This document shows, in pieces, positions 18,115 to 27,009 of a stretch of DNA of 64,000 nt. Within the stretch, counting starts at the first letter, position 1, and each line of letters begins with the position of its first letter. The DNA comes from Paenibacillus alkaliterrae (GTDB taxonomy: Bacteria > Bacillota > Bacilli > Paenibacillales > Paenibacillaceae): the NCBI RefSeq assembly GCF_021532375.1, contig NZ_JAKGAP010000002.1, forward strand, positions 248,001 to 312,000. The letters run 5' to 3'. The notes under the pieces were generated by a model, which made no database searches, was not told the DNA's origin, and saw only the letters and a list, made by a program, of their open reading frames with translations. A program made the translations under genes and the position numbers.

Positions 18115-18143
18115 GCAGGAATTTTTTAACCTCTCTCGAATAC
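18115..18143 (+). promoter_or_regulatory. Sigma-H promoter candidate for spoVS
   Basis: GCAGGAATT (18115-18123), 11 bases, CTCGAATAC (18135-18143) fits the sigma-H pattern RnAGGAwWW-N11-RnnGAATww apart from the first R of the -10. spoVS is sigma-H dependent in B. subtilis. Confidence 0.55.
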
Positions 18144-18190
18144 TATTTAAAAGTGGAATCCATCCAACAGTCCAAGGGGAGGTTCTTTTT

Positions 18191-18451
18191 ATGGATGTAT
18201 TAAAAGTTTCAGCAAAGTCCAATCCAAATTCCGTGGCAGGCGCACTGGCTGGTGTCCTTCGTGAGCGCGGCGGCGCAGAGCTCCAAGCCATTGGGGCTGG
18301 TGCATTAAACCAAGCAATTAAGGCTGTAGCTATCGCTCGTGGATTTGTCGCTCCCAGCGGGGTGGATTTAATTTGTATTCCAGCTTTCACAGACATTGTC
18401 ATTGACGGCGAGGACCGAACTGCAATCAAATTGATTGTTGAGCCGCGGTAG
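18191..18451 (+). CDS. spoVS: Stage V sporulation protein S
   Basis: An 86-residue Alba-fold protein, nearly invariant in spore formers, required for septum placement and later coat assembly. MDVLKVSAKSNPNSVAGALAG and the central GAGALNQAIKAVAIARG are the hallmark segments. ATG follows AGGGGAGG. A single-gene unit with the sigma-H-like promoter upstream and a terminator downstream. Confidence 0.95.
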   Translation: MDVLKVSAKSNPNSVAGALAGVLRERGGAELQAIGAGALNQAIKAVAIARGFVAPSGVDLICIPAFTDIVIDGEDRTAIKLIVEPR

Positions 18452-18502
18452 CTGTTAAGATAAGCGGAAACGAAGCTGCTGGAAGAATACGTTAATTGAT
18501 CG

Positions 18503-18529
18503 CCTGTTTACGTCGTAGACAGGTTTTTT
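18503..18529 (+). terminator. Terminator after spoVS
   Basis: An 8-bp stem cctgttta/tagacagg (18503-18510 with 18516-18523) followed by six T. Confidence 0.82.
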
Positions 18530-18561
18530 GCTGCGAGTACAAAGAATGGCGGTGTGTACGA

Positions 18562-19503
18562 ATGAAAATAGTTGATTTCCATTGCGATGCGCTCTGCAAG
18601 CTGCTGCTAGATAAAGAGTTAACGTTTAAAGACAGTAAGCCAGGTATATTAGATGTTACATATGAGCGCCTGAAGGCCGCTGGAACCGTACTGCAGACAT
18701 TTGCAATCTATATTCCGCAATCGTTGAACGGTCGCTTAGAACCCATTCTGGAAAGCTTGGATCGGTTTCATCAATTGGTATTAACTTGCGAAGACATGGC
18801 CTTCGTAAAAACGTCAAAGGATCTGGAAGCTTGTTTAAAGCAGGGTAAAATTGGGGCGCTGTTATCATTAGAGGGCGTAGACGGCATTCAAGGCCAAATA
18901 TATATGCTGCGAATCTTATATCAACTAGGCTTGCGTGCCGCAGGTCTGACCTGGAATCATGCGAATTGGGCGGCTGACGGTGCGATGGAGCAGCGCGGAG
19001 GAGGTCTGACAGAAAAAGGGCGGCGCTTTGTAGAAGAATGCAATAATTTGGGTATACTATTAGATGTATCCCATTTGTCAGAGCAAGCGTTCTGGGATGT
19101 CGCAGAGCAGTCCTCGAAGCCGATTGTCGCTTCCCACTCTAATGCTAAAGCGATATGTGACCATCCGCGGAACTTAACCGATGAGCAAATAAAGCGGATC
19201 ATAGCGATGAAAGGCATGATAGGGATTACTTTCGTGCCGTGGTTCGTTTCAAAAGAGGATATCGTAACCGTGGACGATCTGATCCGGCATATCGAGTATA
19301 TTTGCGAGCTCGGAGGAGAAGCGCATATTATGCTTGGCTCCGATTTCGACGGCATAGACCGGTACATAAGCGGCCTGACTCAACCGATGGAGCTTCCAGT
19401 TCTGCGGGATGCGTTGTTAAAACGTTATTCGGCGCAGCAAACCGAGCAAATTATGTCTGCCAATGCACTCCGGTTTCTGGACCAACATTTGCCAAACGAA
19501 TGA
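18562..19503 (+). CDS. Membrane dipeptidase (peptidase family M19)
   Basis: A 313-residue renal-dipeptidase-like zinc enzyme that hydrolyses dipeptides, including those with a C-terminal D-residue. The TIM-barrel metal ligands appear in order: DFHCD near residue 5, LSLEGVDG (Glu) near 106, LDVSHL and VASHSNAKAICDHPRNL around 170-200, and GSDFDGI near 260. ATG 18562 is used: upstream codons belong to the leader carrying the spoVS terminator. No signal peptide is seen, so it is probably cytoplasmic. The same gene lies between spoVS and the oxidoreductase in several Bacillus relatives. No clear promoter found. Confidence 0.88.
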   Translation: MKIVDFHCDALCKLLLDKELTFKDSKPGILDVTYERLKAAGTVLQTFAIYIPQSLNGRLEPILESLDRFHQLVLTCEDMAFVKTSKDLEACLKQGKIGALLSLEGVDGIQGQIYMLRILYQLGLRAAGLTWNHANWAADGAMEQRGGGLTEKGRRFVEECNNLGILLDVSHLSEQAFWDVAEQSSKPIVASHSNAKAICDHPRNLTDEQIKRIIAMKGMIGITFVPWFVSKEDIVTVDDLIRHIEYICELGGEAHIMLGSDFDGIDRYISGLTQPMELPVLRDALLKRYSAQQTEQIMSANALRFLDQHLPNE

Positions 19504-19604
19504 TATGACATTCAATCTATTTCCGATATGGAATTGATCGAAACAAACTATGCTTTTATTAAGCGTTTACATCTTGATTTTTAGCGGTCCGCAACTTAAA
19601 ATTG

Positions 19605-19634
19605 TTGTGACTGTTATGACTTTTATTATATAAT
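19605..19634 (+). promoter_or_regulatory. Promoter for the korAB operon
   Basis: TTGTGA (19605-19610), 18 bases, consensus TATAAT (19629-19634), 53 bases before the korA start. Confidence 0.6.
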
Positions 19635-19687
19635 TGTTTGATGTTGTCGAATATTTGCACGTTCTAGAAAAAGAGGAGATGGGCATT

Positions 19688-21445
19688 TTGATCAGTCAAT
19701 TGTCTTGGAAGATCGGGGGACAACAAGGGGAAGGCGTCGAGAGTACGGACCGGATCTTTTCCACGGCGCTTAATCGCTTGGGCTATTATTTATATGGATA
19801 TCGGCACTTTTCTTCGAGAATCAAGGGCGGACACACAAACAATAAAATCCGCATAAGCACGAATCCGATTCGTGCGATTTCCGACGATTTGGATATTCTG
19901 GTAGCATTCGACCAAGAAAGCATCGATTTGAATGCAAAGGAATTGCGCCTCGGCGGTGTGGTTGTCGCGGATGCGAAATTTAATCCCACAATTCCTGATG
20001 GTATAGAAGCGAGATTGTTCGCTGTGCCGATTACGGCAATGGCGGAGGAGCTTGGCACATCATTGATGAAAAACATGGTTGCATCCGGAGCATCTTGGGC
20101 GCTTCTCGGATTGCCTCTGGAAGTGTTTAACAAAGCGGTCGAAGAAGAGTTTGGACGCAAAGGCGCAGCTATCGTTGAGAAAAATATTGAAGCCGTTAAA
20201 CGCGGTGCCGAGTTTGTCCTTGAGCTAGCGGGAGGACCGCTTGATGAATTTAAGCTTGACGAAGCGGACGGTAAGCAAAAGCTGTTCATGATCGGCAACG
20301 AAGCCATTGGTCTTGGCTCTATTGCAGCAGGCTGCCGCTTGATGGCTGCCTATCCAATTACACCTGCCTCCGAAATCATGGAGTATTTAATCAAGAAGCT
20401 TCCAAAATTCGGTGGTACAGTCGTACAAACCGAGGATGAGATCGCTGCCGTAACGATGGCGATCGGAGCGAACTACGCAGGTGTTCGTACCATGACGGCG
20501 TCTGCCGGTCCTGGTCTTTCACTCATGATGGAGGCAATCGGCCTTGCAGGTATGACGGAAACTCCGCTAGTGATAGTCAATACACAACGCGGCGGTCCTT
20601 CTACAGGTCTTCCAACGAAGCAAGAGCAATCCGACCTGAATGCGATGGTTTACGGAACGCACGGTGAAATTCCGAAAATCGTTATCGCGCCTGCATCGAT
20701 TGAAGACTGCTTCTACGATACGATCGAGTCCTTTAACCTTTCTGAGCAATATCAAGTTCCAGTCATTTTAATGACGGATTTGCAGCTGTCGCTGGGTAAA
20801 CAATCCTGCGAGCCGCTTGACTATGGAAAAATCGAAATTAAACGCGGCAAGCTGGTTTCTGACGTTCCGGCACTTGAAGGGCATGATTTGTTCAAACGTT
20901 ACGAGCTGACGGAAGATGGCATTTCTCCGCGTGTATTGCCAGGAGAGAAGGGCGGTCTGCACCATGTAACGGGCGTAGAGCATGATGAAGTTGGACGGCC
21001 CTCCGAGAATGCGTTGAACCGTCAAAGCATGATGGATAAGCGTCTTAACAAGCTGAACGATATGTACATCCGCGATGCGATCCGCGTTGATGCTCCGCAT
21101 GAGACGCCTGATCTGTTAACTATCGGCATGGGTTCAACCGGCGGAACGATCGATGAAGCTAGAAGACTTCTTGATGAGGAAGGCGTGACAACGAATCATG
21201 TGACGATTCGTCAAATTCACCCATTCCCTACCTCATTATTGATGCCTTACTTGCAAAAAGCAAAAAAAGTGATCGTCATCGAAAATAACGCAACCGCTCA
21301 GCTTGCATCCCAAATTAAGATGAATGCCGGCTTTGCAGAGAAAATCAAAAGCTTGCTCAAGTACGACGGTAATCCGTTCCTGCCTTCCGACGTTCACAAA
21401 GCTTGTAAGGAGTTGAGTTTAGATGGCAACATTCAAAGAGTTTAG
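19688..21445 (+). CDS. korA: 2-oxoacid:acceptor (ferredoxin) oxidoreductase, alpha subunit
   Basis: A 585-residue fusion of the gamma domain (~1-190, GGQQGEGVEST, with IKGGHTN) and the alpha PFOR domain (~205-585: AYPITPASEIME, TMTASAGPGLSLM, GPSTGLPTKQEQSDL). With KorB it oxidatively decarboxylates a 2-oxoacid such as 2-oxoglutarate to the acyl-CoA while reducing ferredoxin. TTG 19688 is preferred: GAGGAG lies 9 bases before it, while ATG 19679 is too close, and homologues begin MISQLSWK. It overlaps korB by 23 bases. The precise 2-oxoacid cannot be read from the sequence. Confidence 0.87.
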   Translation: MISQLSWKIGGQQGEGVESTDRIFSTALNRLGYYLYGYRHFSSRIKGGHTNNKIRISTNPIRAISDDLDILVAFDQESIDLNAKELRLGGVVVADAKFNPTIPDGIEARLFAVPITAMAEELGTSLMKNMVASGASWALLGLPLEVFNKAVEEEFGRKGAAIVEKNIEAVKRGAEFVLELAGGPLDEFKLDEADGKQKLFMIGNEAIGLGSIAAGCRLMAAYPITPASEIMEYLIKKLPKFGGTVVQTEDEIAAVTMAIGANYAGVRTMTASAGPGLSLMMEAIGLAGMTETPLVIVNTQRGGPSTGLPTKQEQSDLNAMVYGTHGEIPKIVIAPASIEDCFYDTIESFNLSEQYQVPVILMTDLQLSLGKQSCEPLDYGKIEIKRGKLVSDVPALEGHDLFKRYELTEDGISPRVLPGEKGGLHHVTGVEHDEVGRPSENALNRQSMMDKRLNKLNDMYIRDAIRVDAPHETPDLLTIGMGSTGGTIDEARRLLDEEGVTTNHVTIRQIHPFPTSLLMPYLQKAKKVIVIENNATAQLASQIKMNAGFAEKIKSLLKYDGNPFLPSDVHKACKELSLDGNIQRV

Positions 21446-22289
21446 AAATAATGTTAAGCCAAACTGGTGCCCGGGCTGCGGAGACTTCTCTATTCAAGCC
21501 GCTATCCAACGCGCAGCAGCTAACGTCGGATTAGAACCTGAGCAGCTGGCCGTCATTTCCGGAATCGGCTGCTCCGGACGGATCTCCGGCTACATTAATG
21601 CATACGGCTTCCACGGTATTCACGGTCGCGTACTTCCAATTGCACAAGGGGTAAAGCTTGCGAACCGCGAGCTTACCGTGATCGCTTCCGGCGGAGACGG
21701 AGACGGCTTTGCGATCGGTATGGGCCACACGGTCCATGCGATTCGCCGTAATCTGAACGTGACGTACATCGTCATGGATAACCAAATTTACGGTTTGACG
21801 AAGGGTCAAACTTCACCGCGAAGCGCGGAAGGCTTTAAAACGAAATCGACTCCCGAGGGTTCGATCGAGTCCACGCTTTCGCCGCTTGAGATTGCAATGT
21901 CCGCTGGCGCAACATTCGTAGCGCAATCGTTCTCCAGCGACTTGAAGCAGCTTACAAGCCTGATTGAGCAAGGTATCAAGCATGAAGGTTTCTCGCTTAT
22001 TAACGTTTTCAGCCCATGCGTAACCTTCAACAAAATCAACACCTACGATTGGTTCAAAGAAAATATCGTGAGCCTGGAGCAATTTCCGGAATACGATCCA
22101 TCGAACCGCGTACTGGCTATGAATAAGATCATGGAAACGAATGGCATGCTTACTGGTCTTATTTATCAAAATACGACACGCAAGTCTTATGAGGATCTCG
22201 TGACAGGCTTTAAGCATGAAGGATTGGCTAAGCAGGATATGATGATAACGCCTGAGGAATTCGACAAGCTTGTTGCTGAATTTAGATAA
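21423..22289 (+). CDS. korB: 2-oxoacid:acceptor (ferredoxin) oxidoreductase, beta subunit
   Basis: A 288-residue thiamine-diphosphate-binding subunit. CPGC at 16-19 belongs to the Fe-S cysteine set of this subfamily (a further Cys is in IGCSGRI near 51). The ThDP/Mg motif GDGDGFAIG...DNQIYGLTKGQ spans ~96-135. Electrons pass to ferredoxin. ATG lies inside the korA 3' end, so translation is coupled. A clear terminator follows. Confidence 0.9.
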   Translation: MATFKEFRNNVKPNWCPGCGDFSIQAAIQRAAANVGLEPEQLAVISGIGCSGRISGYINAYGFHGIHGRVLPIAQGVKLANRELTVIASGGDGDGFAIGMGHTVHAIRRNLNVTYIVMDNQIYGLTKGQTSPRSAEGFKTKSTPEGSIESTLSPLEIAMSAGATFVAQSFSSDLKQLTSLIEQGIKHEGFSLINVFSPCVTFNKINTYDWFKENIVSLEQFPEYDPSNRVLAMNKIMETNGMLTGLIYQNTTRKSYEDLVTGFKHEGLAKQDMMITPEEFDKLVAEFR

Positions 22290-22301
22290 GTGGTATGATA
22301 G

Positions 22302-22333
22302 AAGCATATAGCCATTTGGCTGTATGCTTTTTT
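22302..22333 (+). terminator. Terminator after korB
   Basis: A 13-bp stem (22302-22314 with 22317-22329) with a tight loop and six T. Confidence 0.85.
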
Positions 22334-22380
22334 CTTGACGTATGCAGAACTATATCTATTCGTAGCAGGAGTGTGGCAGA

Positions 22381-22962
22381 ATGATACATAAAGAAGTGCC
22401 TGTCGGAGTATCGGCGAGACATATTCATTTGTCAGAGGAGCATGTTGAAATTTTGTTCGGCAAGGGCTATTCTTTAACGGAAATGAAGCCATTGTCGCAG
22501 CCAGGTCAGTACGCTGCGAACGAAACGGTGGCCGTCGTAGGACCGAAAGGGACGTTCGCGAAGGTAAGAATACTTGGTCCGACGCGTAAACGTACACAGC
22601 TCGAGGTATCGCGTACCGATGCTTTCGCGCTAGGGGTTAATGCTCCCGTTCGTGAATCCGGCGATATTGCAGGGTCGGCTGGCATTAGGCTTCAAGGGCC
22701 CGCAGGAGAGGTTGAGATTGAAGCAGGTGTCATTGTGGCGGCCAGACATATCCACTTCCATACGAGCGATGCTGAGCGTTTTGACATTGCGGATAAACAA
22801 AGGCTGAGGGTGCGCATTGGCGGTGATCGCGGACTCATTTTTGAAAATGTAGTAGCACGCGTATCGGAGCAATACGCGCTAGACATGCACATTGATACGG
22901 ATGAGGCGAATGCAGCCGGCGTGAAAAACGGGGACACGGCTGAAATTATGGAGAAGATTTAA
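22381..22962 (+). CDS. pduL: PduL-type phosphate propanoyltransferase
   Basis: A 193-residue PduL phosphotransacylase, which interconverts acyl-CoA plus phosphate with acyl-phosphate plus CoA. The two duplicated beta-barrel halves each start with a zinc-ligand motif: SARHIHL (~11-17) and AARHIHF (~120-126). There is no N-terminal encapsulation peptide and no shell-protein gene nearby, so it is probably a free cytoplasmic enzyme. It follows korAB after a terminator. ATG is preceded by AGCAGGAGTGTGG. The preferred acyl group is unknown. Confidence 0.88.
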   Translation: MIHKEVPVGVSARHIHLSEEHVEILFGKGYSLTEMKPLSQPGQYAANETVAVVGPKGTFAKVRILGPTRKRTQLEVSRTDAFALGVNAPVRESGDIAGSAGIRLQGPAGEVEIEAGVIVAARHIHFHTSDAERFDIADKQRLRVRIGGDRGLIFENVVARVSEQYALDMHIDTDEANAAGVKNGDTAEIMEKI

Positions 22963-22984
22963 CAAACAAATAGGGTGAACAAAT

Positions 22985-23034
22985 GAAAGCTGCTTCCCAT
23001 TCGTTTATTGGACGATTGGAAAGCAGCTTTCTGT
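22985..23034. terminator. Bidirectional terminator between pduL and the exporter
   Basis: An 11-bp stem gaaagctgctt/aagcagctttc (22985-22995 with 23021-23031) with partly paired interior. A/T-rich flanks suit both convergent genes. Confidence 0.75.
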
Positions 23035-23044
23035 TTAAGTATTC

Positions 23045-24535
23045 TTAATGGCCCATCATCATGGACACTTCAGGCTTTTCACCTGTACTAGTGCTTTGCT
23101 CCAGCTTCGGTCTGCGCAGCAATAATGCAACAGCAGCACCAATGATGGAGATAGAAGCTAGAATAAAGAACGTATCGCCGTATGCGGAGTAAACCACATT
23201 CGGTCCAGTGCTATTCGTTCCGTAATGCTCCATCCGGCTCGCAAGAATAGTAGACAAACCAGCGATCGCGAACGAGGTCATCACCTGCTGAGCAGCAGCA
23301 GTGAGCGAAGTAACGCGGCTGACAAGCTCTCTTGGAGCGGATTGCATGATGTGCGTGTTAAGCGGCATCATCGATAAGCCCATTCCGGCGCCAAGCATGG
23401 CCAGAGGTATCATAAGCGTCAATAGCGTCGTATCAGCGGAAATTTGGCTAAGCATGAAGCCTGCAAGAGTTACGATCGCCAGACCTGTAATGACAACGGG
23501 ACGGGCACCGAAACGGTCAAACAGCTTTCCGCCGATCGGCATGAAAATACCTGCTGCAAGCGCTTGAGGAAGTAAGATCAAGCCGGTATTGAAGGCGGAG
23601 TAGCCTTTAGCAATTTGCAGGAAAATCGGTACAAGGAACAGCGTGCCGAATAAAGCGATTTGCACGATCCACTGCAAAATGATCCCCCGGGTGAAGTTGC
23701 TTGATTTGAACACGCGAAGCTCAAGCAATGGCTCCTTGCGGCTGAGTTCAACGATAATGAAAATGATTAGTGCTGCACCGCCAACGATCATACCTGTCAA
23801 TGCCTCTGGGGAGGTCCATCCGTTTCCGCCGCCGCCTTCGCCGCCGCCGGCAGAGCTTACGCCATACGCGAGCATGGCGAATGCAAGCGGAGCAAACAGC
23901 ATGCCTAAGAAGTCCAACGCGGGAACGCGCTTCCGCTCAATGTTAGGCAGCGTGCGAAGGCCGACGATAACGGCAACGACTCCGATCGGCAGGTTAATAA
24001 TGAAAATCCAGTGCCAGGATACATAATCAATGAGCCAGCCGGCTACGACAGGACCAAGAGCAGGAGCCAGCAGCATCGGAATACCGATCATGCCCATTAC
24101 CGCACCTTGTTTGCCTGGAGGGCTAAGTCTGAACGTAAAGGCCATTGCGATTGGGGCCACCATTCCGCCTCCAAGACCTTGGATAACCCGGAATGCGATA
24201 AGCTGCTCGGCCGTAGAGGCCAAGGCACAAAGACCTGATCCGATGGTGAACATAATAATCGAAAACAGAAATACTTGCTTGGCTCCGAAGCGGTCGGACA
24301 TCCAGCCAGCCAGCGGTATGACGGCCGCTTGCGCAAGCGCATAACCCGTGATCGTCCATTGCACGAGCGTCATGGAGCTTTTGAAATCGGCCATTAAACC
24401 GGGCATGGCGACGTTCATCGCCGTACCATCCAAAATAACCATAAACATCCCGACGATAATCGCGATGAGCGGGGCAAGGATGTTGCGAATCGACATCGGG
24501 TCGCCTGTTGGTGCTTGATTTGAAGCTTGAGCCAT
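23045..24535 (-). CDS. DHA2-family (EmrB/QacA-like) MFS drug exporter
   Basis: A 496-residue proton-driven major facilitator with about 14 hydrophobic segments. Family motifs: motif A GWMSDRFGAKQVF (~75-90), the DHA2 motif LDGTAMNVAMPG in the first helix, and motif C-like GPVVAGWL in helix 5. A Gly-rich loop (SSAGGGEGGGGNG) lies between helices. On the minus strand, ATAGGAGG precedes the ATG. It is divergently transcribed from the TetR gene across a region with two palindromes, so local repression by that TetR is likely. Substrate unknown. Confidence 0.87.
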   Translation of the reverse strand: MAQASNQAPTGDPMSIRNILAPLIAIIVGMFMVILDGTAMNVAMPGLMADFKSSMTLVQWTITGYALAQAAVIPLAGWMSDRFGAKQVFLFSIIMFTIGSGLCALASTAEQLIAFRVIQGLGGGMVAPIAMAFTFRLSPPGKQGAVMGMIGIPMLLAPALGPVVAGWLIDYVSWHWIFIINLPIGVVAVIVGLRTLPNIERKRVPALDFLGMLFAPLAFAMLAYGVSSAGGGEGGGGNGWTSPEALTGMIVGGAALIIFIIVELSRKEPLLELRVFKSSNFTRGIILQWIVQIALFGTLFLVPIFLQIAKGYSAFNTGLILLPQALAAGIFMPIGGKLFDRFGARPVVITGLAIVTLAGFMLSQISADTTLLTLMIPLAMLGAGMGLSMMPLNTHIMQSAPRELVSRVTSLTAAAQQVMTSFAIAGLSTILASRMEHYGTNSTGPNVVYSAYGDTFFILASISIIGAAVALLLRRPKLEQSTSTGEKPEVSMMMGH

Positions 24536-24554
24536 TTGATTTCCTCCTATCCGT

Positions 24555-24570
24555 GTATAGGGGTCTATAC
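24555..24570. promoter_or_regulatory. Palindrome 1 at the exporter promoter
   Basis: GTATAG-GGGT-CTATAC, perfect 6-base arms, 20 bases upstream of the exporter start on the minus strand. It may overlap its -10 region. Candidate operator. Confidence 0.45.
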
Positions 24571-24629
24571 TTCGCGATTGTTGACCTGCCCTTGTATGTC
24601 AGGCTACAATAAAAGATGACCGCAACTAT

Positions 24630-24649
24630 GTGCGGACAATTGTCCGCAC
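24630..24649. promoter_or_regulatory. Palindrome 2: perfect 20-bp operator candidate
   Basis: Two uninterrupted 10-base half sites, GTGCGGACAA and its complement, centred at 24639/24640 in the exporter/tetR divergence. Size and symmetry suit a TetR-family operator. Confidence 0.6.
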
Positions 24650-24722
24650 TACTGAATGATAATGACGAAAGACGGTATTGTCAATCGTTAATTTTGTTCA
24701 TGCGGAAGAAGGAGACAGGACG

Positions 24723-25325
24723 ATGACTACACCTGAAGGCAGCAGAACGAAACAAGAACTCAGCAAAGAGATATTGCGCACAGCTAACGACTTGTTTACG
24801 GAGCATGGGGTAGAATCGGTCAGCATGCACCAGATCGCCAAATCGGTTGGCATTGGACAAGGCACCCTATATCGGCGTTATTCGAACAAAGGCGATTTGT
24901 GCATGGATATGATGAAAGAGAATTTCGAGATTTTCATCAACGAGATCGACGAATACTTATTGAAGGAAGCACAAAAGCCTGTTCATGAACGGTTGAGCGG
25001 CGTGATGCGCAGGATTATCGCATTTTTAGACCGAGAATCGAAATGGCTTGGCGTCATGCAGTCTTATAATAGAGCAGAAGATCACAAAAACGATTTTTTT
25101 CAATCGCCGCCGTATTTATATTTGCATAGTGTTCTAAGTCGGTTATTTCGAGAAGCAGCCGAGAAAAAGCTCGTCCATTCGATCGATCCCAACTATGCGG
25201 CGCATTCTTTTATTTCGGTGCAGTCACCGCATACGTACAGGCAGCTTCGGCAAGTCATGGGCTATACCTGCGAGGAAATCCAGGACCGTTTTTGCAGCAT
25301 GTTTATTGACCCCCTGTTTCGTTAA
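24723..25325 (+). CDS. TetR/AcrR-family transcriptional regulator
   Basis: A 200-residue repressor. The N-terminal helix-turn-helix (~11-55) reads ILRTANDLFTEHGVESVSMHQIAKSVGIGQGTLYRRYSNKGDL, shown here only as the family match GTLYRRY and KGDL. The rest is a helical ligand domain with no recognisable signature. ATG 24723 is preceded by AAGGAGACAGG; the open frame upstream lacks a site. It most likely represses the divergent DHA2 exporter, and possibly itself, through the two palindromes between them. Confidence 0.85.
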   Translation: MTTPEGSRTKQELSKEILRTANDLFTEHGVESVSMHQIAKSVGIGQGTLYRRYSNKGDLCMDMMKENFEIFINEIDEYLLKEAQKPVHERLSGVMRRIIAFLDRESKWLGVMQSYNRAEDHKNDFFQSPPYLYLHSVLSRLFREAAEKKLVHSIDPNYAAHSFISVQSPHTYRQLRQVMGYTCEEIQDRFCSMFIDPLFR

Positions 25326-25335
25326 CTGGTATAAT
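25306..25335 (+). promoter_or_regulatory. miaB promoter
   Basis: TTGACC (25306-25311), 18 bases, TATAAT (25330-25335) with an extended TG at 25327-25328. The -35 overlaps the end of the tetR coding region. Confidence 0.7.
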
Positions 25336-25393
25336 ACTGAATTGGGCTATATAAAGCATGAACGATTTGTACCTATAAGGAAGTGAATAGGCA

Positions 25394-26986
25394 ATGACGG
25401 ATAAAAGCAACCGTATCGCGACGGACAAAGGGCCCGAGCCGCAAAAGGATTACTCGAAATATTTTGATTTTAGCGACGCGAAAGTGCTTGATCAGGATGA
25501 GAACTCCACGACCTACCGCATTAAGGGAAGGATCGTAAACATAAATTCGACGCCAAGCCATAAGGATGAGAAAAAACGGGGCAAAGAGGACATCGAGGTG
25601 CATTACGACTTCTCGATTCCGGAGGAGCTGCGGACGATGGGCGCCGGCAAGCATTATTTGATTCAAACTTACGGCTGCCAAATGAACGAGCATGACACCG
25701 AGGTCATGAAGGGCATGTTCGAGGAAATGGGCTATGCGGCAACGGAGGATCGCAATCTTGCCGATGTCATTCTGCTTAATACATGTGCGATTCGTGAAAA
25801 TGCAGAGGACAAAGTATTCGGCGAGCTTGGCCATCTGAAAACGTTAAAGACCGAGAAGCCGGATTTGCTGCTTGGCGTATGCGGCTGCATGTCGCAGGAG
25901 GAGTCGGTTGTCGGCCGTATTCTGCAAAAGCATGCGTTCGTCGATATGATCTTTGGCACGCATAACATCCATAGACTGCCGCATCTGCTGCAAAACGCTT
26001 ATTTCAGCAAAGAGCTGGTCGTCGAGGTATGGTCCAAGGAAGGCGACATTATCGAAAACATGCCGAAGAAGCGCGAGGGGATGCGGGCTTGGGTCAACAT
26101 TATGTATGGCTGCGATAAGTTCTGCACCTATTGCATCGTGCCTTACACGCGCGGCAAGGAGCGCAGCCGGCGTCCGGAGGATGTCATAGCAGAGGTGCGG
26201 GATTTAGCCCGTCAAGGGTTTAAGGAAATAACGCTGCTAGGTCAGAACGTGAACGCTTACGGCAAGGATTTCGAGGATATTAGCTATCGTTTCGGCGATC
26301 TCATGCAAGACATGTCCAAAATCGATATTCCGCGTATCCGTTTTATGACGAGCCATCCGCGCGATTTCGATGATCATTTGATCGAGGTGCTCGCGACCAG
26401 GGGGAATTTGGTCGAGCATATCCATTTGCCCGTTCAATCCGGCAGCACGGAAATCTTAAAGCGGATGAGCCGCAAATATACGCGCGAAATGTATTTAGAG
26501 CTTGTGGACAAAATCAAACAAGCGATTCCGGACGTCATGCTTACTTCCGATATTATCGTAGGCTTTCCGGGCGAAACGGACGAGCAGTTCGAGGATACGA
26601 TGACGCTCGTGCAGGAGGTGGGCTTCGATTCCGCATACACCTTCCTCTACTCGCCTCGTGAAGGAACGCCGGCTGCGGGAATGGAAGACAACGTGCCGTT
26701 AGAGGTGAAGAAAGCACGCCTGCAACGACTGAACGCACAGCTGTCTATCAATGCCAGAGAGAAGAATGAGCAGCTGCGCGGCCAAATCGTAGAGGTGTTG
26801 ATAGAAGGCGAAAGCAAAAATAACGCGAATGTCTTGTCCGGACGGACGCGTACGAATAAATTGGTTCATCTCGAAGGACCGAAGGAATGGATCGGACAGT
26901 TCATTCAAGCGAAAGTAACCGAAGCGCAAACGTGGTATATCAAAGCGGAAGCGATAGAACAAAGCGCACAAGAAGCCGTTAGATAA
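25394..26986 (+). CDS. miaB: tRNA-2-methylthio-N6-dimethylallyladenosine synthase MiaB
   Basis: A 530-residue radical-SAM methylthiotransferase that adds the 2-methylthio group to i6A37 of tRNAs reading UNN codons. After a ~75-residue polar extension, the UPF0004 domain carries cluster Cys in [15 protein letters not shown] and VCGCM. The radical-SAM motif is CDKFCTYC (~CxxxCxxC), with HLPVQSGS further on, and a C-terminal TRAM domain (~455-520). It has its own promoter and is followed 23 bases later by ricA, whose partners help install MiaB Fe-S chemistry in Bacillus. Confidence 0.95.
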   Translation: MTDKSNRIATDKGPEPQKDYSKYFDFSDAKVLDQDENSTTYRIKGRIVNINSTPSHKDEKKRGKEDIEVHYDFSIPEELRTMGAGKHYLIQTYGCQMNEHDTEVMKGMFEEMGYAATEDRNLADVILLNTCAIRENAEDKVFGELGHLKTLKTEKPDLLLGVCGCMSQEESVVGRILQKHAFVDMIFGTHNIHRLPHLLQNAYFSKELVVEVWSKEGDIIENMPKKREGMRAWVNIMYGCDKFCTYCIVPYTRGKERSRRPEDVIAEVRDLARQGFKEITLLGQNVNAYGKDFEDISYRFGDLMQDMSKIDIPRIRFMTSHPRDFDDHLIEVLATRGNLVEHIHLPVQSGSTEILKRMSRKYTREMYLELVDKIKQAIPDVMLTSDIIVGFPGETDEQFEDTMTLVQEVGFDSAYTFLYSPREGTPAAGMEDNVPLEVKKARLQRLNAQLSINAREKNEQLRGQIVEVLIEGESKNNANVLSGRTRTNKLVHLEGPKEWIGQFIQAKVTEAQTWYIKAEAIEQSAQEAVR

Positions 26987-27009
26987 CGGCATAACAGGAG
27001 AGATGACAA

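Noticed and set aside
22381-22962. Bacterial microcompartment locus around PduL
   Set aside because: No shell protein, no encapsulation peptide and no diol or ethanolamine enzymes nearby; a lone PduL is common.
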